Shown: piece after piece, positions 36,359-46,243 of the stretch
How the letters are laid out: the number at the start of each line of letters is the position of its first letter
Position numbering within the stretch: the first letter of the stretch is position 1
NCBI GenBank assembly: GCA_002709955.1
Contig: PAQY01000008.1
Coordinates: 30,472 to 94,471 of the forward strand
Origin: Rhodospirillaceae bacterium
Lineage (GTDB): Bacteria > Pseudomonadota > Alphaproteobacteria > UBA8366 > Aestuariispiraceae
Length of the DNA stretch: 64,000 nucleotides
Direction: 5' to 3'
The notes under the pieces: generated by a model
Databases searched by the model: none
The model's input: only the letters and a program-made list of their open reading frames with translations
What the model was told of the DNA's origin: nothing
Translations under genes and position numbers: made by a program

Positions 36359-36931
36359 ATTTGCCCCTCCGCCAAAGTTGGTATGATGATGCCAATGCGA
36401 GATGAGCGTGTCCGAGGATCAGGTGTTGATCTGCACCCAAAAACAGTTGATACAAACTCAAGGTTTCATGCTGGGTCCTCCAGGGACGTTATCATAAATT
36501 ATTGAAAGTAAGGCAGTTCTCCCAAAGGTTTCCAAGGCGAAGGCAAAAATTTACCTCTTCAACACCGTAGGAAAGAAATAAGTAATTTTGTAATTCACAC
36601 TTCTGGGTGTATACCATTTAGTTGAATCGCTTCTGGGGAAGCAATCTGCGAAGCAAATCGGGTTCGTTGCACCTTCGTGCGCAAGTATGAAATTTGGCGT
36701 GGGGGGCGTTTGATTTTACATATACTGGCGAAGGTCGTTTTGGGTCCTGTTGTGGGAGGGAGCGATAAATGTAATGAACATAATTGAGGCAGATTCCGCT
36801 TTGTGGAAGTGGTATAGGGCCGTCATCATTTTCATTCCAGTTTTTGTTTATTTTTTTTCAGTGTTTTTAAGTGGTTTTTTGTGATTCTGATAACATAATG
36901 ATTTTTCCTGTTTTTTGTATTTGTATATGCG

Positions 36932-37201
36932 TTGTCATTTATATTTATATTTTTGTATTATGGAGTTTTGTATCTCCCCCAGGTTTACGGGATAGATATT
37001 ACTAATTTTAAAGTTTTCCACAGGTTTCCAGATTCCAAAGATGTACCAGGCGAGTATATTTGCTCTGAAGCGAAGGGGCGTATTGCGTTGGTTAGAGAGC
37101 GTTGTTTTCAGGTTTTCTGGATTTGCTGGGCTTGCTTTGCGCTGTATGCGGTTTTGTTGCCAACAGTGTTCGCGTTTGTGTTGATTGCTGTGTATCGGTG
37201 A
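36932..37201 (+). CDS. Hypothetical small membrane protein
   Basis: AT-rich ORF with TM segments at both ends. Confidence 0.3.
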   Translation: MSFIFIFLYYGVLYLPQVYGIDITNFKVFHRFPDSKDVPGEYICSEAKGRIALVRERCFQVFWICWACFALYAVLLPTVFAFVLIAVYR

Positions 37202-37288
37202 GTGGGGGTTGACCTATTTGGGAGGGGAAAATGGGGACGATTAGTACGGTGGACTTTGAACGATACCAGGTGGTTATGGCGCAGATAC

Positions 37289-37307
37289 GGTAAGCAATTG
37301 GTAAGCA
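37289..37307 (+). repeat. GGTAAGCA pair (11-bp period), outside the tRNA end
   Basis: ggtaagcaattggtaagca. Confidence 0.7.
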
Positions 37308-37498
37308 GCGGGGAGGGAACATCAGATTATATTGGCTGCTGTGTGGTGCCGCATTGGAGCCAGTGAAGGCACTTTTTTATATATAGAAAGCCAAGTTTGG
37401 CAGTTTGGAAGTATTGGAGGCGAAAGCTGTTAAGGCTTTGGAAGCGGAGTGCAGGCCGACGCCATTGTGATGGCATCGGCCTTTGGTTAACTCTGTGC

Positions 37499-38749
37499 TT
37501 AGGAAAGTGTTTGCACGAATTCGTTCTTACCGTCTTTGATGACGCGGTGGAGGAAGTGGCGGTTTAGTTGATCCCCTTGGCTGTCAAAATCACAATCTGC
37601 GCCGGCACCGACATAGGCAATTTTTTCGCCAGCCCGCAGCATCTTTAACGCTTCGATCCCGTCGCTGACCAGTGCTCCAGGAGGATTGGCGATTTCGGGG
37701 ATGGATTTTGTCCAGACGGCGCTTTCGTCGGTTCCCGCCTTTTCGATGGCAAGTGCGGCGGTCCACACCTGATCAAAGGCATTTCCGGCAAAGAGGAATA
37801 CCGTATCCTCCGGCTCCCCCATATCCTTGATGAACTTCTTGTAAACTGGACTCTTCAGTGGCGGTGCCGGTTGGTAGTGATCGATGCCTTCGGCGACTTC
37901 CGCACCAACGCTTTCCAGGAAACGGCCATTTGCGTCTGCCGCAATCGACAGCGAACAAATCTTGCTGGTAAAGCCACCGCGATAGACTTCCTTCATGATC
38001 GAAGAAAAATCGGTCAGCAGGCCGGGGATGAATACGGCATCTGGTTCCGCGCTGAAAATCTTTTCGACTTCCGCACGATAAGAGGGTTGTTCCGGCAGAT
38101 AGGTGAGGTTGTCTACGATCTCGCCGCCGCCCTTTTGGACTTCTGCAACAAAGGGGTCAATCATGCTGTCGATGAAGGGGTTCTGCTGTGACAGAACGGA
38201 TATTTTCTTATGGCCGCGCTGTAACAGGATTTTGCCACCAACTGGGCCCCATTGGGTTGATTTGGCCTGAAAGCGCCAGATCAAACCACCATGTTCCTGC
38301 TCTGTCACGGCATTGGCTGCACAACTGATCATCATTACTTTTTTGGCATCAATCAGAAGCTGTTTGGACGCCATGGCAATCGGGCTGCCCCAATAGCCAA
38401 TGATGCAATTCACATCATTCACTTCCAGCAACTTCTTAGTCGCTGCTGCACCGGCTGTCGGGTTGGATTCTGAGTCTTCGATAAAGAGCTCAATCATCCG
38501 TCCGCCCAGCAATCCACCATTTTTGTTGATGGTATCAACTGCCAGTTTTGCCGCTTTCTCCATTTCAGGCCCATAGGCACCCGTGGATCCCGTAAAGGGG
38601 ATAACCATGCCAATTTTGATGGGGCCTTCCGCTGCCCAGGAGGGCCGAATGAAAGGCGTTGCGAGGGCTGCGACACCGGCCGCTGCGACGCCTGTTTTTA
38701 AGAGGTGACGGCGGCTGAGAGCGGAAAGGAAAACATCTTTAGTCTTCAT
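37499..38749 (-). CDS. ABC transporter substrate-binding protein (branched-chain amino acid type)
   Basis: Tat-like leader; IKIGMVIPFTGSTGAYGPEMEKAAKLAVDTINKNGGLLGGRMIEL. Confidence 0.9.
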   Translation of the reverse strand: MKTKDVFLSALSRRHLLKTGVAAAGVAALATPFIRPSWAAEGPIKIGMVIPFTGSTGAYGPEMEKAAKLAVDTINKNGGLLGGRMIELFIEDSESNPTAGAAATKKLLEVNDVNCIIGYWGSPIAMASKQLLIDAKKVMMISCAANAVTEQEHGGLIWRFQAKSTQWGPVGGKILLQRGHKKISVLSQQNPFIDSMIDPFVAEVQKGGGEIVDNLTYLPEQPSYRAEVEKIFSAEPDAVFIPGLLTDFSSIMKEVYRGGFTSKICSLSIAADANGRFLESVGAEVAEGIDHYQPAPPLKSPVYKKFIKDMGEPEDTVFLFAGNAFDQVWTAALAIEKAGTDESAVWTKSIPEIANPPGALVSDGIEALKMLRAGEKIAYVGAGADCDFDSQGDQLNRHFLHRVIKDGKNEFVQTLS

Positions 38750-38798
38750 ATCGGCTATTCCTTTGTTTGAGTGTAGGGAAGGTACGTGGAATGGGTCA

Positions 38799-39344
38799 TC
38801 AGGTTGGTGCTTGGGTAAGTTCTGGTTCGATTTCCAGCATCAAGGCATCGTTGAAACGATTGAAGAAGCCACACAGGGCGATGCGCAGCGTCAGTTCGAC
38901 GATTTCCGCCTCGGTAAATTCCGCCCGAAGTCGGTCAAACATGGCATCCCGGATACGCCCAGGTGTGTTGGTAACAGCGATTGTGTATTCGACGACAAGC
39001 TTGTCGACAGGGCTAAGTTCCGGATGGTCGTGATAGTCTAGGAGTGTTTCGATTCCGGCTTCTGAGAGGCCATCTACCCGCAAATGCGGTGAATGATGGG
39101 CGACGCAGTAATCGCAGGCGTTCAGTTTTGAGACGCAGACGACGGCAAGTTCAATGTAACGCCAGGTAATGCCCTGGCGCTGTTTCAATTCCATCAGCAT
39201 GGCGGCCAGATGCTGTGTTGGGGGAACATGGGCCAGAACCTGGGCCTGATTGTTGAATGGTCCGTATTCCGTACCGTATTTTTTCAGCACGGCCCCTGCA
39301 TCTGGGGGCAGGTTCTCGTAAGGCATAGGGCTGATACGGGTCAT
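38799..39344 (-). CDS. Carboxymuconolactone decarboxylase/AhpD-like protein
   Basis: ELAVVCVSKLNACDYCVAHHSPHLR. Confidence 0.88.
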   Translation of the reverse strand: MTRISPMPYENLPPDAGAVLKKYGTEYGPFNNQAQVLAHVPPTQHLAAMLMELKQRQGITWRYIELAVVCVSKLNACDYCVAHHSPHLRVDGLSEAGIETLLDYHDHPELSPVDKLVVEYTIAVTNTPGRIRDAMFDRLRAEFTEAEIVELTLRIALCGFFNRFNDALMLEIEPELTQAPT

Positions 39345-40276
39345 GGATGATCCTTCCGGTCATTTGGCAATTGTGTGGGGGTCGTGGGGGCGGTGGCTCT
39401 ATATTCACGGACCAAACCTTGAGGGCGGTAGATCAACAGCAGGATCAGGCCGCCCCCGATCAAAATCAGGCGAATTGCTGCAATCTGACTGTTGTCCAGA
39501 ATGTCGATGACATCCTTCAGGAAGCGGGTTGCTTCCAGCAGCACCATGATGGAACAGGCACCCAGAATAAGGCCCGAATGCGACCCGCGCCCGCCGGCGA
39601 TAACAGCCATAAAGGCATAGACGGTCATGATGGCACTGAACTGGCTGGGATCAATGTAACTGAACTGAAACGCCTGCAGAGATCCCGCAATACCGGTTAT
39701 TCCGCCCCCGATCGCGAAAGCCTTCACCCGCATAAGCAGGACATTCCGGCCAAGGCTTGCGGCGACAACCTCATCATCGCGAATGGCGCGCAATGCCCGC
39801 CCGAATGGCGCGCGGGTTGCCAGTTCAAGGCCAGCAAACACAACAAGAACGACCAGAACACAGACTGCCAGATAAAATTTCTCGTAATGATCGGTTCCAA
39901 TGACCTCCACCAGAGGGCGGGGAATGCCCGGCAATCCAAGGGCGCCGCCGGTCAACCAAGCCTCATTCAGAGTAATAAGGCGGATCACCTCCCCAAAGCC
40001 AAGGGTGACGATGGCGAGATAATCATCCGATAATCGAAGGGATATCAGCGATAACAGCGCCCCCATCACGGAACAGATCACAATCGCGGCGGCAACTGCC
40101 ACGAAAACGCCTGTGCCATTCAGCATCAGAATTGCCGTTGTATAGGCACCCAGCGCGACAAAGCCTGACAGTCCAAAATTGACCATGCCGCACATGCCCC
40201 ATTGGACATTCAAGGCCATGGCGATCAGGACCGCGATAGAAACCAGGGTCATGATTGTTGTCAGATATCCGATCAT
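39341..40276 (-). CDS. Branched-chain amino acid ABC permease (LivM-like)
   Basis: CGMVNFGLSGFVALGAYTTAIL; LSDDYLAIVTLGFGEVIRL. Confidence 0.92.
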   Translation of the reverse strand: MIGYLTTIMTLVSIAVLIAMALNVQWGMCGMVNFGLSGFVALGAYTTAILMLNGTGVFVAVAAAIVICSVMGALLSLISLRLSDDYLAIVTLGFGEVIRLITLNEAWLTGGALGLPGIPRPLVEVIGTDHYEKFYLAVCVLVVLVVFAGLELATRAPFGRALRAIRDDEVVAASLGRNVLLMRVKAFAIGGGITGIAGSLQAFQFSYIDPSQFSAIMTVYAFMAVIAGGRGSHSGLILGACSIMVLLEATRFLKDVIDILDNSQIAAIRLILIGGGLILLLIYRPQGLVREYRATAPTTPTQLPNDRKDHP

Positions 40277-41133
40277 TTGACGATCTCCCGCCGTCCCAGA
40301 AGGCCTGTTGGACGCACAAGCAGGACCAGGGCTACGACCATAAAGGCAATGGCGCTGCGATAATTTGGATCGACGATCAGTGTCGCCAGTTCCCCTACAA
40401 TACCTAAAGTCAGGGCACCAATGACGGCCCCTACAGGACTGCCAAGACCGCCCAGGATGGCTGCGGCGAAACAGACGATGATGTAATTCCACCCCAATTG
40501 TGGGTCGATCGCACGGTCCATACCGATCAAAACACCAGACGCGGCGATCAGCATTCCAGACAGGCACCAGGTGGCACCAATTACCCAATTGGCATCAATA
40601 CCACGGGCCGCGGCCAGATTTGGGTTGTCTGCCACGGCCCGCATCGCCCGCCCCAGAGAGGTGTGCTGAAGAATGAAATAGACCATTGCCATGGCACTGA
40701 TGCTGACCCCGGCGGTCACCAGCAACTCATAATTTATCCGCAGCCCCATAACGCGATAGGGGCGTGCCAGCGGTATTTCAAAACTGCGTGCATCATTGCC
40801 AAAGAACAGCCTGCAAATATTTTCCAATACAAAGGACAGGCCCATGCTGGCCACCAACAACGTGACGGGTCCCCGGATCCGTAAAGGTTTAAAAACGGAC
40901 AGGTCACAGATCAGGGCGATCAGCGGGAACAGCAGCAGTGTCAGGGCGGCAGCCAGGATCAGGGGCATTCCCAGAAGTGTGTTGAAACTCCATGCCATAT
41001 ATGCGGCCATGGTCAACATCGCGCCAATCGCAAAATTGGGGAATCGTAAAATCCCGAATGTCAGCGAAAGGGCCATTGCTGGTAGTGCAATGATCAATCC
41101 TGTTCCCAAACCATTGATAATCAGCTGACCCAC
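40273..41133 (-). CDS. Branched-chain amino acid ABC permease (LivH-like)
   Basis: GLIIALPAMALSLTFGILRFPNFAIGAM; RAMRAVADNPNLAAARGID. Confidence 0.92.
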   Translation of the reverse strand: MGQLIINGLGTGLIIALPAMALSLTFGILRFPNFAIGAMLTMAAYMAWSFNTLLGMPLILAAALTLLLFPLIALICDLSVFKPLRIRGPVTLLVASMGLSFVLENICRLFFGNDARSFEIPLARPYRVMGLRINYELLVTAGVSISAMAMVYFILQHTSLGRAMRAVADNPNLAAARGIDANWVIGATWCLSGMLIAASGVLIGMDRAIDPQLGWNYIIVCFAAAILGGLGSPVGAVIGALTLGIVGELATLIVDPNYRSAIAFMVVALVLLVRPTGLLGRREIVK

Positions 41134-41136
41134 GTC

Positions 41137-41859
41137 TTATGACTCCCGAAGAAATAGTTCATGCAGATCACCTCGTTCGCGCAGTGTTTTTGCATCGGAT
41201 TGATATCGGACCGATCCATTGACCAGGACCAGCGCGCGATCTGAATAGGGCAGGGCCATGGCCACATTCTGTTCGACCATGATCACGGTGGTGCCCAGAG
41301 TGTTGACAGCTTTGACCTTGTCGAAAATCTCGATTACCAGTTTTGGTGAAAGACCTGCGGAAGGTTCGTCCAGCAACAGGATATCGGGAGAGGATATAAG
41401 CGCGCAGGCAAATGCCAGCATTTGCCGTTGCCCCCCGCTCAAGTTTCCAGCCAGAAGAGTCTGTCGGTTGGCTATGTCTGGAAACAGTTCCAGAACGCGC
41501 TCTCGCTCCAGGTAGCCGGCGCGCCCCCTGAGCCCCAGAAACTCTGTCGACAGCTTCAGGTTTTCGGCAATTGTCATATTCCGGAATACATTGAATTCCT
41601 GAGGAACATAGGCCATGCCCTCACCGATACGCTGGGGTGCCTTGAACGCTGTCACATCTTTCCCAAACAGCGTGATGGCGCCTTTCCGAATGGGAACGAT
41701 CCCGGCCAGCACCTTGATCAGGGTGGATTTTCCTGAACCATTCGGGCCAATGATGGTGAAGATTTCTCCTGGAACCACCGACAGACTGACACCGTTGACG
41801 ATGTCATCACCGCCATATCCTGCGCGCAAATCTGATGCGATCAACAAGGGAGCCGTCAT
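41137..41859 (-). CDS. ABC ATP-binding protein (LivF-like)
   Basis: GPNGSGKSTLIKVLAG; LSGGQRQMLAFACAL; LLLDEPSAGLSP. Confidence 0.92.
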   Translation of the reverse strand: MTAPLLIASDLRAGYGGDDIVNGVSLSVVPGEIFTIIGPNGSGKSTLIKVLAGIVPIRKGAITLFGKDVTAFKAPQRIGEGMAYVPQEFNVFRNMTIAENLKLSTEFLGLRGRAGYLERERVLELFPDIANRQTLLAGNLSGGQRQMLAFACALISSPDILLLDEPSAGLSPKLVIEIFDKVKAVNTLGTTVIMVEQNVAMALPYSDRALVLVNGSVRYQSDAKTLRERGDLHELFLRES

Positions 41860-42611
41860 AGCACACCCCCCAGATACGCATCTGCAACCCTGCGATCACT
41901 GGTCACATCTTTGAAGGTGCCCTCAACAAGCTTTTTTCCTTCAGCCATAACGACGACATGGTCGCTCAACGCGGCAACCATATCCATGTTGTGTTCGACC
42001 AGGATGAAGCTGACACCCTTGCCCTGCAGTCCTTTGATCACCTCAATCAGAACCTGAACCATCGGGGGGGCGACGCCCGCAGCGGGCTCATCCAACAGCA
42101 CGACCCTGGGGTTCAGCATCAATGCGCGGGCAAGTTCCAGCAGCTTCTTCTGCCCGCCTGACAGGACGCTGGCGGTTTCATCTGCCAGTCGTTCCAGGCC
42201 GACCCGGGTCAGCAGTTGCATCGCGCGCTGTGTGGCTTCCTTTTCTTCCTTCAAGATTCGGCCGCGCAGAAAGATCGGGGCAAAAAAGTGTTCATCGGAT
42301 TGACTTTGCTGCGCCAGAAGAACGTTTTCTAACAGCGTCAGGCTGGAAAGCTCGCGTGAAATCTGGAACGTCCTGGCAAGGCCAGCGCGGGCCAGCCGAT
42401 GCGGCTTTTCAGCGGTGACATTGTTATCGAACAATGTGATCCGACCGCGATCCGGTTTGGTTGCACCGCTGATACAATTCAGCAATGTGGATTTTCCCGC
42501 ACCGTTTGGGCCAATAATGGCCGTGATATGCGACTCTGCGGCGTTGAAGGAACAACCATCCAGTGCCGCAACACCACCAAAACTCTTTTGTAACTGTTCA
42601 ACCATCAACAC
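41856..42611 (-). CDS. ABC ATP-binding protein (LivG-like)
   Basis: GPNGAGKSTLLNCISG; LSGGQKKLLELARAL; VLLDEPAAGVAP. Confidence 0.92.
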   Translation of the reverse strand: MLMVEQLQKSFGGVAALDGCSFNAAESHITAIIGPNGAGKSTLLNCISGATKPDRGRITLFDNNVTAEKPHRLARAGLARTFQISRELSSLTLLENVLLAQQSQSDEHFFAPIFLRGRILKEEKEATQRAMQLLTRVGLERLADETASVLSGGQKKLLELARALMLNPRVVLLDEPAAGVAPPMVQVLIEVIKGLQGKGVSFILVEHNMDMVAALSDHVVVMAEGKKLVEGTFKDVTSDRRVADAYLGGVL

Positions 42612-42750
42612 AGACAGGCAATCCTTTCTGGAAAATATCCAGGCTTACGGACCCCATGATCCGCAGCGTTTATTGCCCGCATTGGTAATTTCTATCCCAG
42701 AAGGCCGAAGCCTCTCCATGACATTCCGTCAGTCATTGGTGCTGACGGTT

Positions 42751-43743
42751 TTAACCGGTGTAGGATCGATCCCCTACATCACGCATCCACAGTCGTATCA
42801 AATGTCTCCTGTTTTCAGGTTCTTCGAAATCTTCGAATTCTGTCCGGCTATGACCGATGACCTTGTTGTTCACATATTGGAACTGGCCAGCGGACATTGT
42901 AAAATGGAACTGCAGATCTGGATCCGCAAACACCCTTTCCAGTGCCGATATGGCCTTGCGGGTAGACTCGTCCATTTCTACATTTGCCATCTCATAGCCA
43001 TTCCTGACCTGATGAATACCCAGCCGCGCGGTGAGACCACCCTGGTTGATAAAGACCGGCTCTGAAATCGTGGGGGCATCATTTTCCAAATGCTCTCTTT
43101 GACGGTCGAAAATGAAGGGATCATAGAGACGCGGCAGCACATCAGGATCACGCTTTAACAGCGCATTATGGGCCGTTTCAAAACTCATCACGCGACTGAC
43201 GCCCCCGCTTTTCGCGGGCTTCAAACATAACAGACCTACAAAATCAGGCATTGGATTGTTGTAGGAATTATCGTTGTGGAAGGTAAGGTCGATATTCGTT
43301 TTATCCGGTCGAACGCCTGATCCCGCGACGGCCTTTTTGCCTGTATCCTGGACATCATAGATCATTGTGCCATCCAGCTTTTGAGCCACCGGACGGCTGA
43401 TCATAGAAGACAGTAACCAATAGGACAATTTTGCGTCTTCGCTGTTAAGCCGATCCATCGGCAATCGGTCTACCAGGGCAAATCCACATCCAGAGACAAG
43501 CGCTTCTCGCACTTTAGACATCACAATCTGGCAGCGGGGCATGTCAAATCGATCAGCGTCCAGCAGCTCTATTGGCAGACGATGACTTTTGTGATGGGCA
43601 ACGGCCAATTCAATTTCATTCAGGCACGCCTCGTCCAGGCAAAACTTCCAATCATCCTCTTTCAGGTCAGCGGCGCGCCATACCAGGGGGCCAGTTAAGA
43701 CTGAAGTGATTGGTTCGCCGTGCGTGACTTTCTTGGTACCCAT
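42751..43743 (-). CDS. TauD/TfdA-like Fe(II)/2-oxoglutarate dioxygenase
   Basis: LTFHNDNSYNNPMPDFVGLLCLKPAKSGGVSRVMSFETAHNALL. Confidence 0.75.
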   Translation of the reverse strand: MGTKKVTHGEPITSVLTGPLVWRAADLKEDDWKFCLDEACLNEIELAVAHHKSHRLPIELLDADRFDMPRCQIVMSKVREALVSGCGFALVDRLPMDRLNSEDAKLSYWLLSSMISRPVAQKLDGTMIYDVQDTGKKAVAGSGVRPDKTNIDLTFHNDNSYNNPMPDFVGLLCLKPAKSGGVSRVMSFETAHNALLKRDPDVLPRLYDPFIFDRQREHLENDAPTISEPVFINQGGLTARLGIHQVRNGYEMANVEMDESTRKAISALERVFADPDLQFHFTMSAGQFQYVNNKVIGHSRTEFEDFEEPENRRHLIRLWMRDVGDRSYTG

Positions 43744-43857
43744 TAAGGATTAACTTTCCGCTTTCAGGTGAAGGAGTGTCTGACTTTGGAAGAACCTTAA
43801 CAGTCGAATTTCATAAAAAGAAATTATTTTTCTTTAATACAAATATAACATATTCTT

Positions 43858-44718
43858 ATGATTATGTCCTATCGCAACCTTGATTTGTCCTTGCTTCGAA
43901 CCTTCTCTACCGTTGTGGAGTCTGGCAGCGTTACAGCCAGCGCCAGGCGCTTGAATGTCAGTCAGCCCGCGGTTAGCCAACAACTGCGGCGGTTGGAAGA
44001 ACTGGTGCAAAAGCCCTTGTTCAAGGCAATAAGAAGGCCCAGTGATCTTACCTCAGAGGGGGAAATTCTTCTTGGCTATTGTCGCGCCATCCTTCGCCTG
44101 AATGATGAGGCGTTAAGTCGGTTCGCGCGGCCAGAGGTGACGGGTCGCATTGTTTTGGGAAGCCCGGATCTTTATGCGAGCTTTTTTCTGCCAGACATTC
44201 TGGCAGATTTTGGCCGCGCCTATCCAACAGTCCAGATTGATTTGAGATGCGCCCTGACCGTTCCATTGTTGAAAGATTATGCGGCGGGACGGATGGATCT
44301 GGTCCTCGCCACCCAAATGCCAGATAACATACCTGGTCGATTTCTAAGGGCTGAGCCACTGCATTTTGTCACGGGAGAGAGCAGCACGGCCCATTCCAGG
44401 TCACCGCTGCCTTTGGCGATGTTGCCTCCCGGCAATTTATATAGGGATCATGCGATTGCCGCTCTTGAAGCACATGGCAGACCCTGGCGGATTGCCTGTG
44501 AAAGTGAGAGCATCGCTGGTCTATTGGCGTCGGTGCAAGCAGGCTTGGCAATCACAGTTCTCACCCGACCCGCCGTCGGCGCAGGTCTGAGGATCTGTTC
44601 AGGGTTTGATGGGGTGCCCGCCCTGCCCAGCGTTGACCTAGTCCTGTATCACGAGTTTTCCGAAACCAATGAGCCTGCGGGCCATCTCGCCGATTATCTC
44701 ATCACCCGCTTGGCTTGA
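43858..44718 (+). CDS. LysR family regulator
   Basis: LSLLRTFSTVVESGSVTASARRLNVSQPAVSQQLRRLEELVQKPLF. Confidence 0.93.
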   Translation: MIMSYRNLDLSLLRTFSTVVESGSVTASARRLNVSQPAVSQQLRRLEELVQKPLFKAIRRPSDLTSEGEILLGYCRAILRLNDEALSRFARPEVTGRIVLGSPDLYASFFLPDILADFGRAYPTVQIDLRCALTVPLLKDYAAGRMDLVLATQMPDNIPGRFLRAEPLHFVTGESSTAHSRSPLPLAMLPPGNLYRDHAIAALEAHGRPWRIACESESIAGLLASVQAGLAITVLTRPAVGAGLRICSGFDGVPALPSVDLVLYHEFSETNEPAGHLADYLITRLA

Positions 44719-44968
44719 GGGCGTGAATTCTGAATTGCAAAAAGGGCACCGCCAAACCAATTCAACGTGATCGCAGATTACCCATCGCCTAATTCAGGAA
44801 TCCGAGCATTCATAGGCAAATCAGGGTTCAGGACACAAGGACCCGCCGTGCCGCACTGTCATGATTAATTGGATGTTAGAGATAGTAAATCTGTCATCTT
44901 CACTTTAACTGACAAACGAGTAACAGAAAGCAAATAAAGCTGGTTGCAAGCCCCAAAACAAAATAATA

Positions 44969-44998
44969 AGCCACTAACTCAATACGTTAGGGGCTTTT
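44969..44998. terminator. Terminator-like hairpin
   Basis: AGCCACTAAC-TCAATAC-GTTAGGGGCTTTT (one mismatch). Confidence 0.6.
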
Positions 44999-45116
44999 GC
45001 TGTCTCAACCCTCACACTAATTTTATCCGACAAAGTTAAATCCCAGTAGAAGCAAAAAGGGGCAGGTCGATTTTGCGCGGCCTGCCCCCATCTTAAAACT
45101 TACCCGATGCTAGAGA

Positions 45117-46190
45117 CTAGCGGTATGGGTAGCCTGCTTTCTGCATAACGGACGCATATTTCTTGAACGCATCGACAACGCGCTTCGGGCGTTCGCCCTG
45201 GGTTGCGATTTCGTCCCAGAATTTTTCTGCATCCGCGACAACCGTAGCCCATTCCTCTGGTGGAATGGATGTGAGTTCCATTTTCTCACCTTCAACACGC
45301 AATCGTGCTTCGCCGCCCCAATACCAGGTCGCGCGATAATAATGCGATTGGTCGATGGTGATCTTGAACAATTCTTGCAGGTGGGCTGGTACTTTTTCCC
45401 AACTGGCCGAGTTTGCGAAGTAAGACCCGAACCACGCGCCGGTCACTGAGTTGGTCAGTGCATAGTTACAGATGTCCGCCCAACCGACTTCATAGGCTTC
45501 GGTAAAGCCACACCATGCAACGCCGTCAAGCTCCCCAGTTTGAAGGGCGACTTCGACGTCATCCCAAGGAACCGTGACAGGGATCAACCCGTATTGGGAA
45601 AGGAACTTACCAGCGGTCGGTACGCCAAAGACGCGCTTGCCTTTCATGTCGGCAAGGGAGCGGATCGGCTCTTTTGTGAAGATGTGCAGCGGATCCCAGG
45701 CACCGGCAGACAACCAAGTGACATTGTCAACTTCGTCATAGGCTTCTTTCCAGATCTCATTCAACCCATAGTAATTGAACATCGCGGGCACATCGAGCGA
45801 GTAGCGCGTGGCGAAGGGGAAATATCCACCAAAGACTGAGATATCCACCGGTGAGGCCATGGTGGCTTCATCCGACTGAACCGCATCCAATGTGCCATTC
45901 TGAAGCGCACGGAACAGCTCCGACGTTGGTACGAGCTGGTCTGCATAATACAGCTCGATCTCCATTTCGCCATTTGCGGCGGCATTGAAGGCATCGATCT
46001 GTGGTTTGATCACATGCGCACCAAGAGGGGCACCTGAATAGGTTTGCAAACGCCATTTGATCGGCCCCGACTGGGCATGGACCGCTGGCGCGGCCAGAGC
46101 GGATGCCGCCCCGACAACCGATCCGGCCAAGAACTTACGGCGGGTTGAGAGAATCTGTTCGGATGGACTTTTCTTTGTATCTTCAGTCAT
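45117..46190 (-). CDS. TRAP transporter substrate-binding protein (DctP family)
   Basis: Tat-like leader RRKFLAGSVVGAASALAAPAVHA; DctP-type TSELFRALQNGTLDAVQ; adjacent DctQ/DctM. Confidence 0.9.
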   Translation of the reverse strand: MTEDTKKSPSEQILSTRRKFLAGSVVGAASALAAPAVHAQSGPIKWRLQTYSGAPLGAHVIKPQIDAFNAAANGEMEIELYYADQLVPTSELFRALQNGTLDAVQSDEATMASPVDISVFGGYFPFATRYSLDVPAMFNYYGLNEIWKEAYDEVDNVTWLSAGAWDPLHIFTKEPIRSLADMKGKRVFGVPTAGKFLSQYGLIPVTVPWDDVEVALQTGELDGVAWCGFTEAYEVGWADICNYALTNSVTGAWFGSYFANSASWEKVPAHLQELFKITIDQSHYYRATWYWGGEARLRVEGEKMELTSIPPEEWATVVADAEKFWDEIATQGERPKRVVDAFKKYASVMQKAGYPYR

Positions 46191-46243
46191 GTTCTACACC
46201 TTCTCTGTTAGTAAATGATGGCCTTGCACTGGCCATTCTGGGG

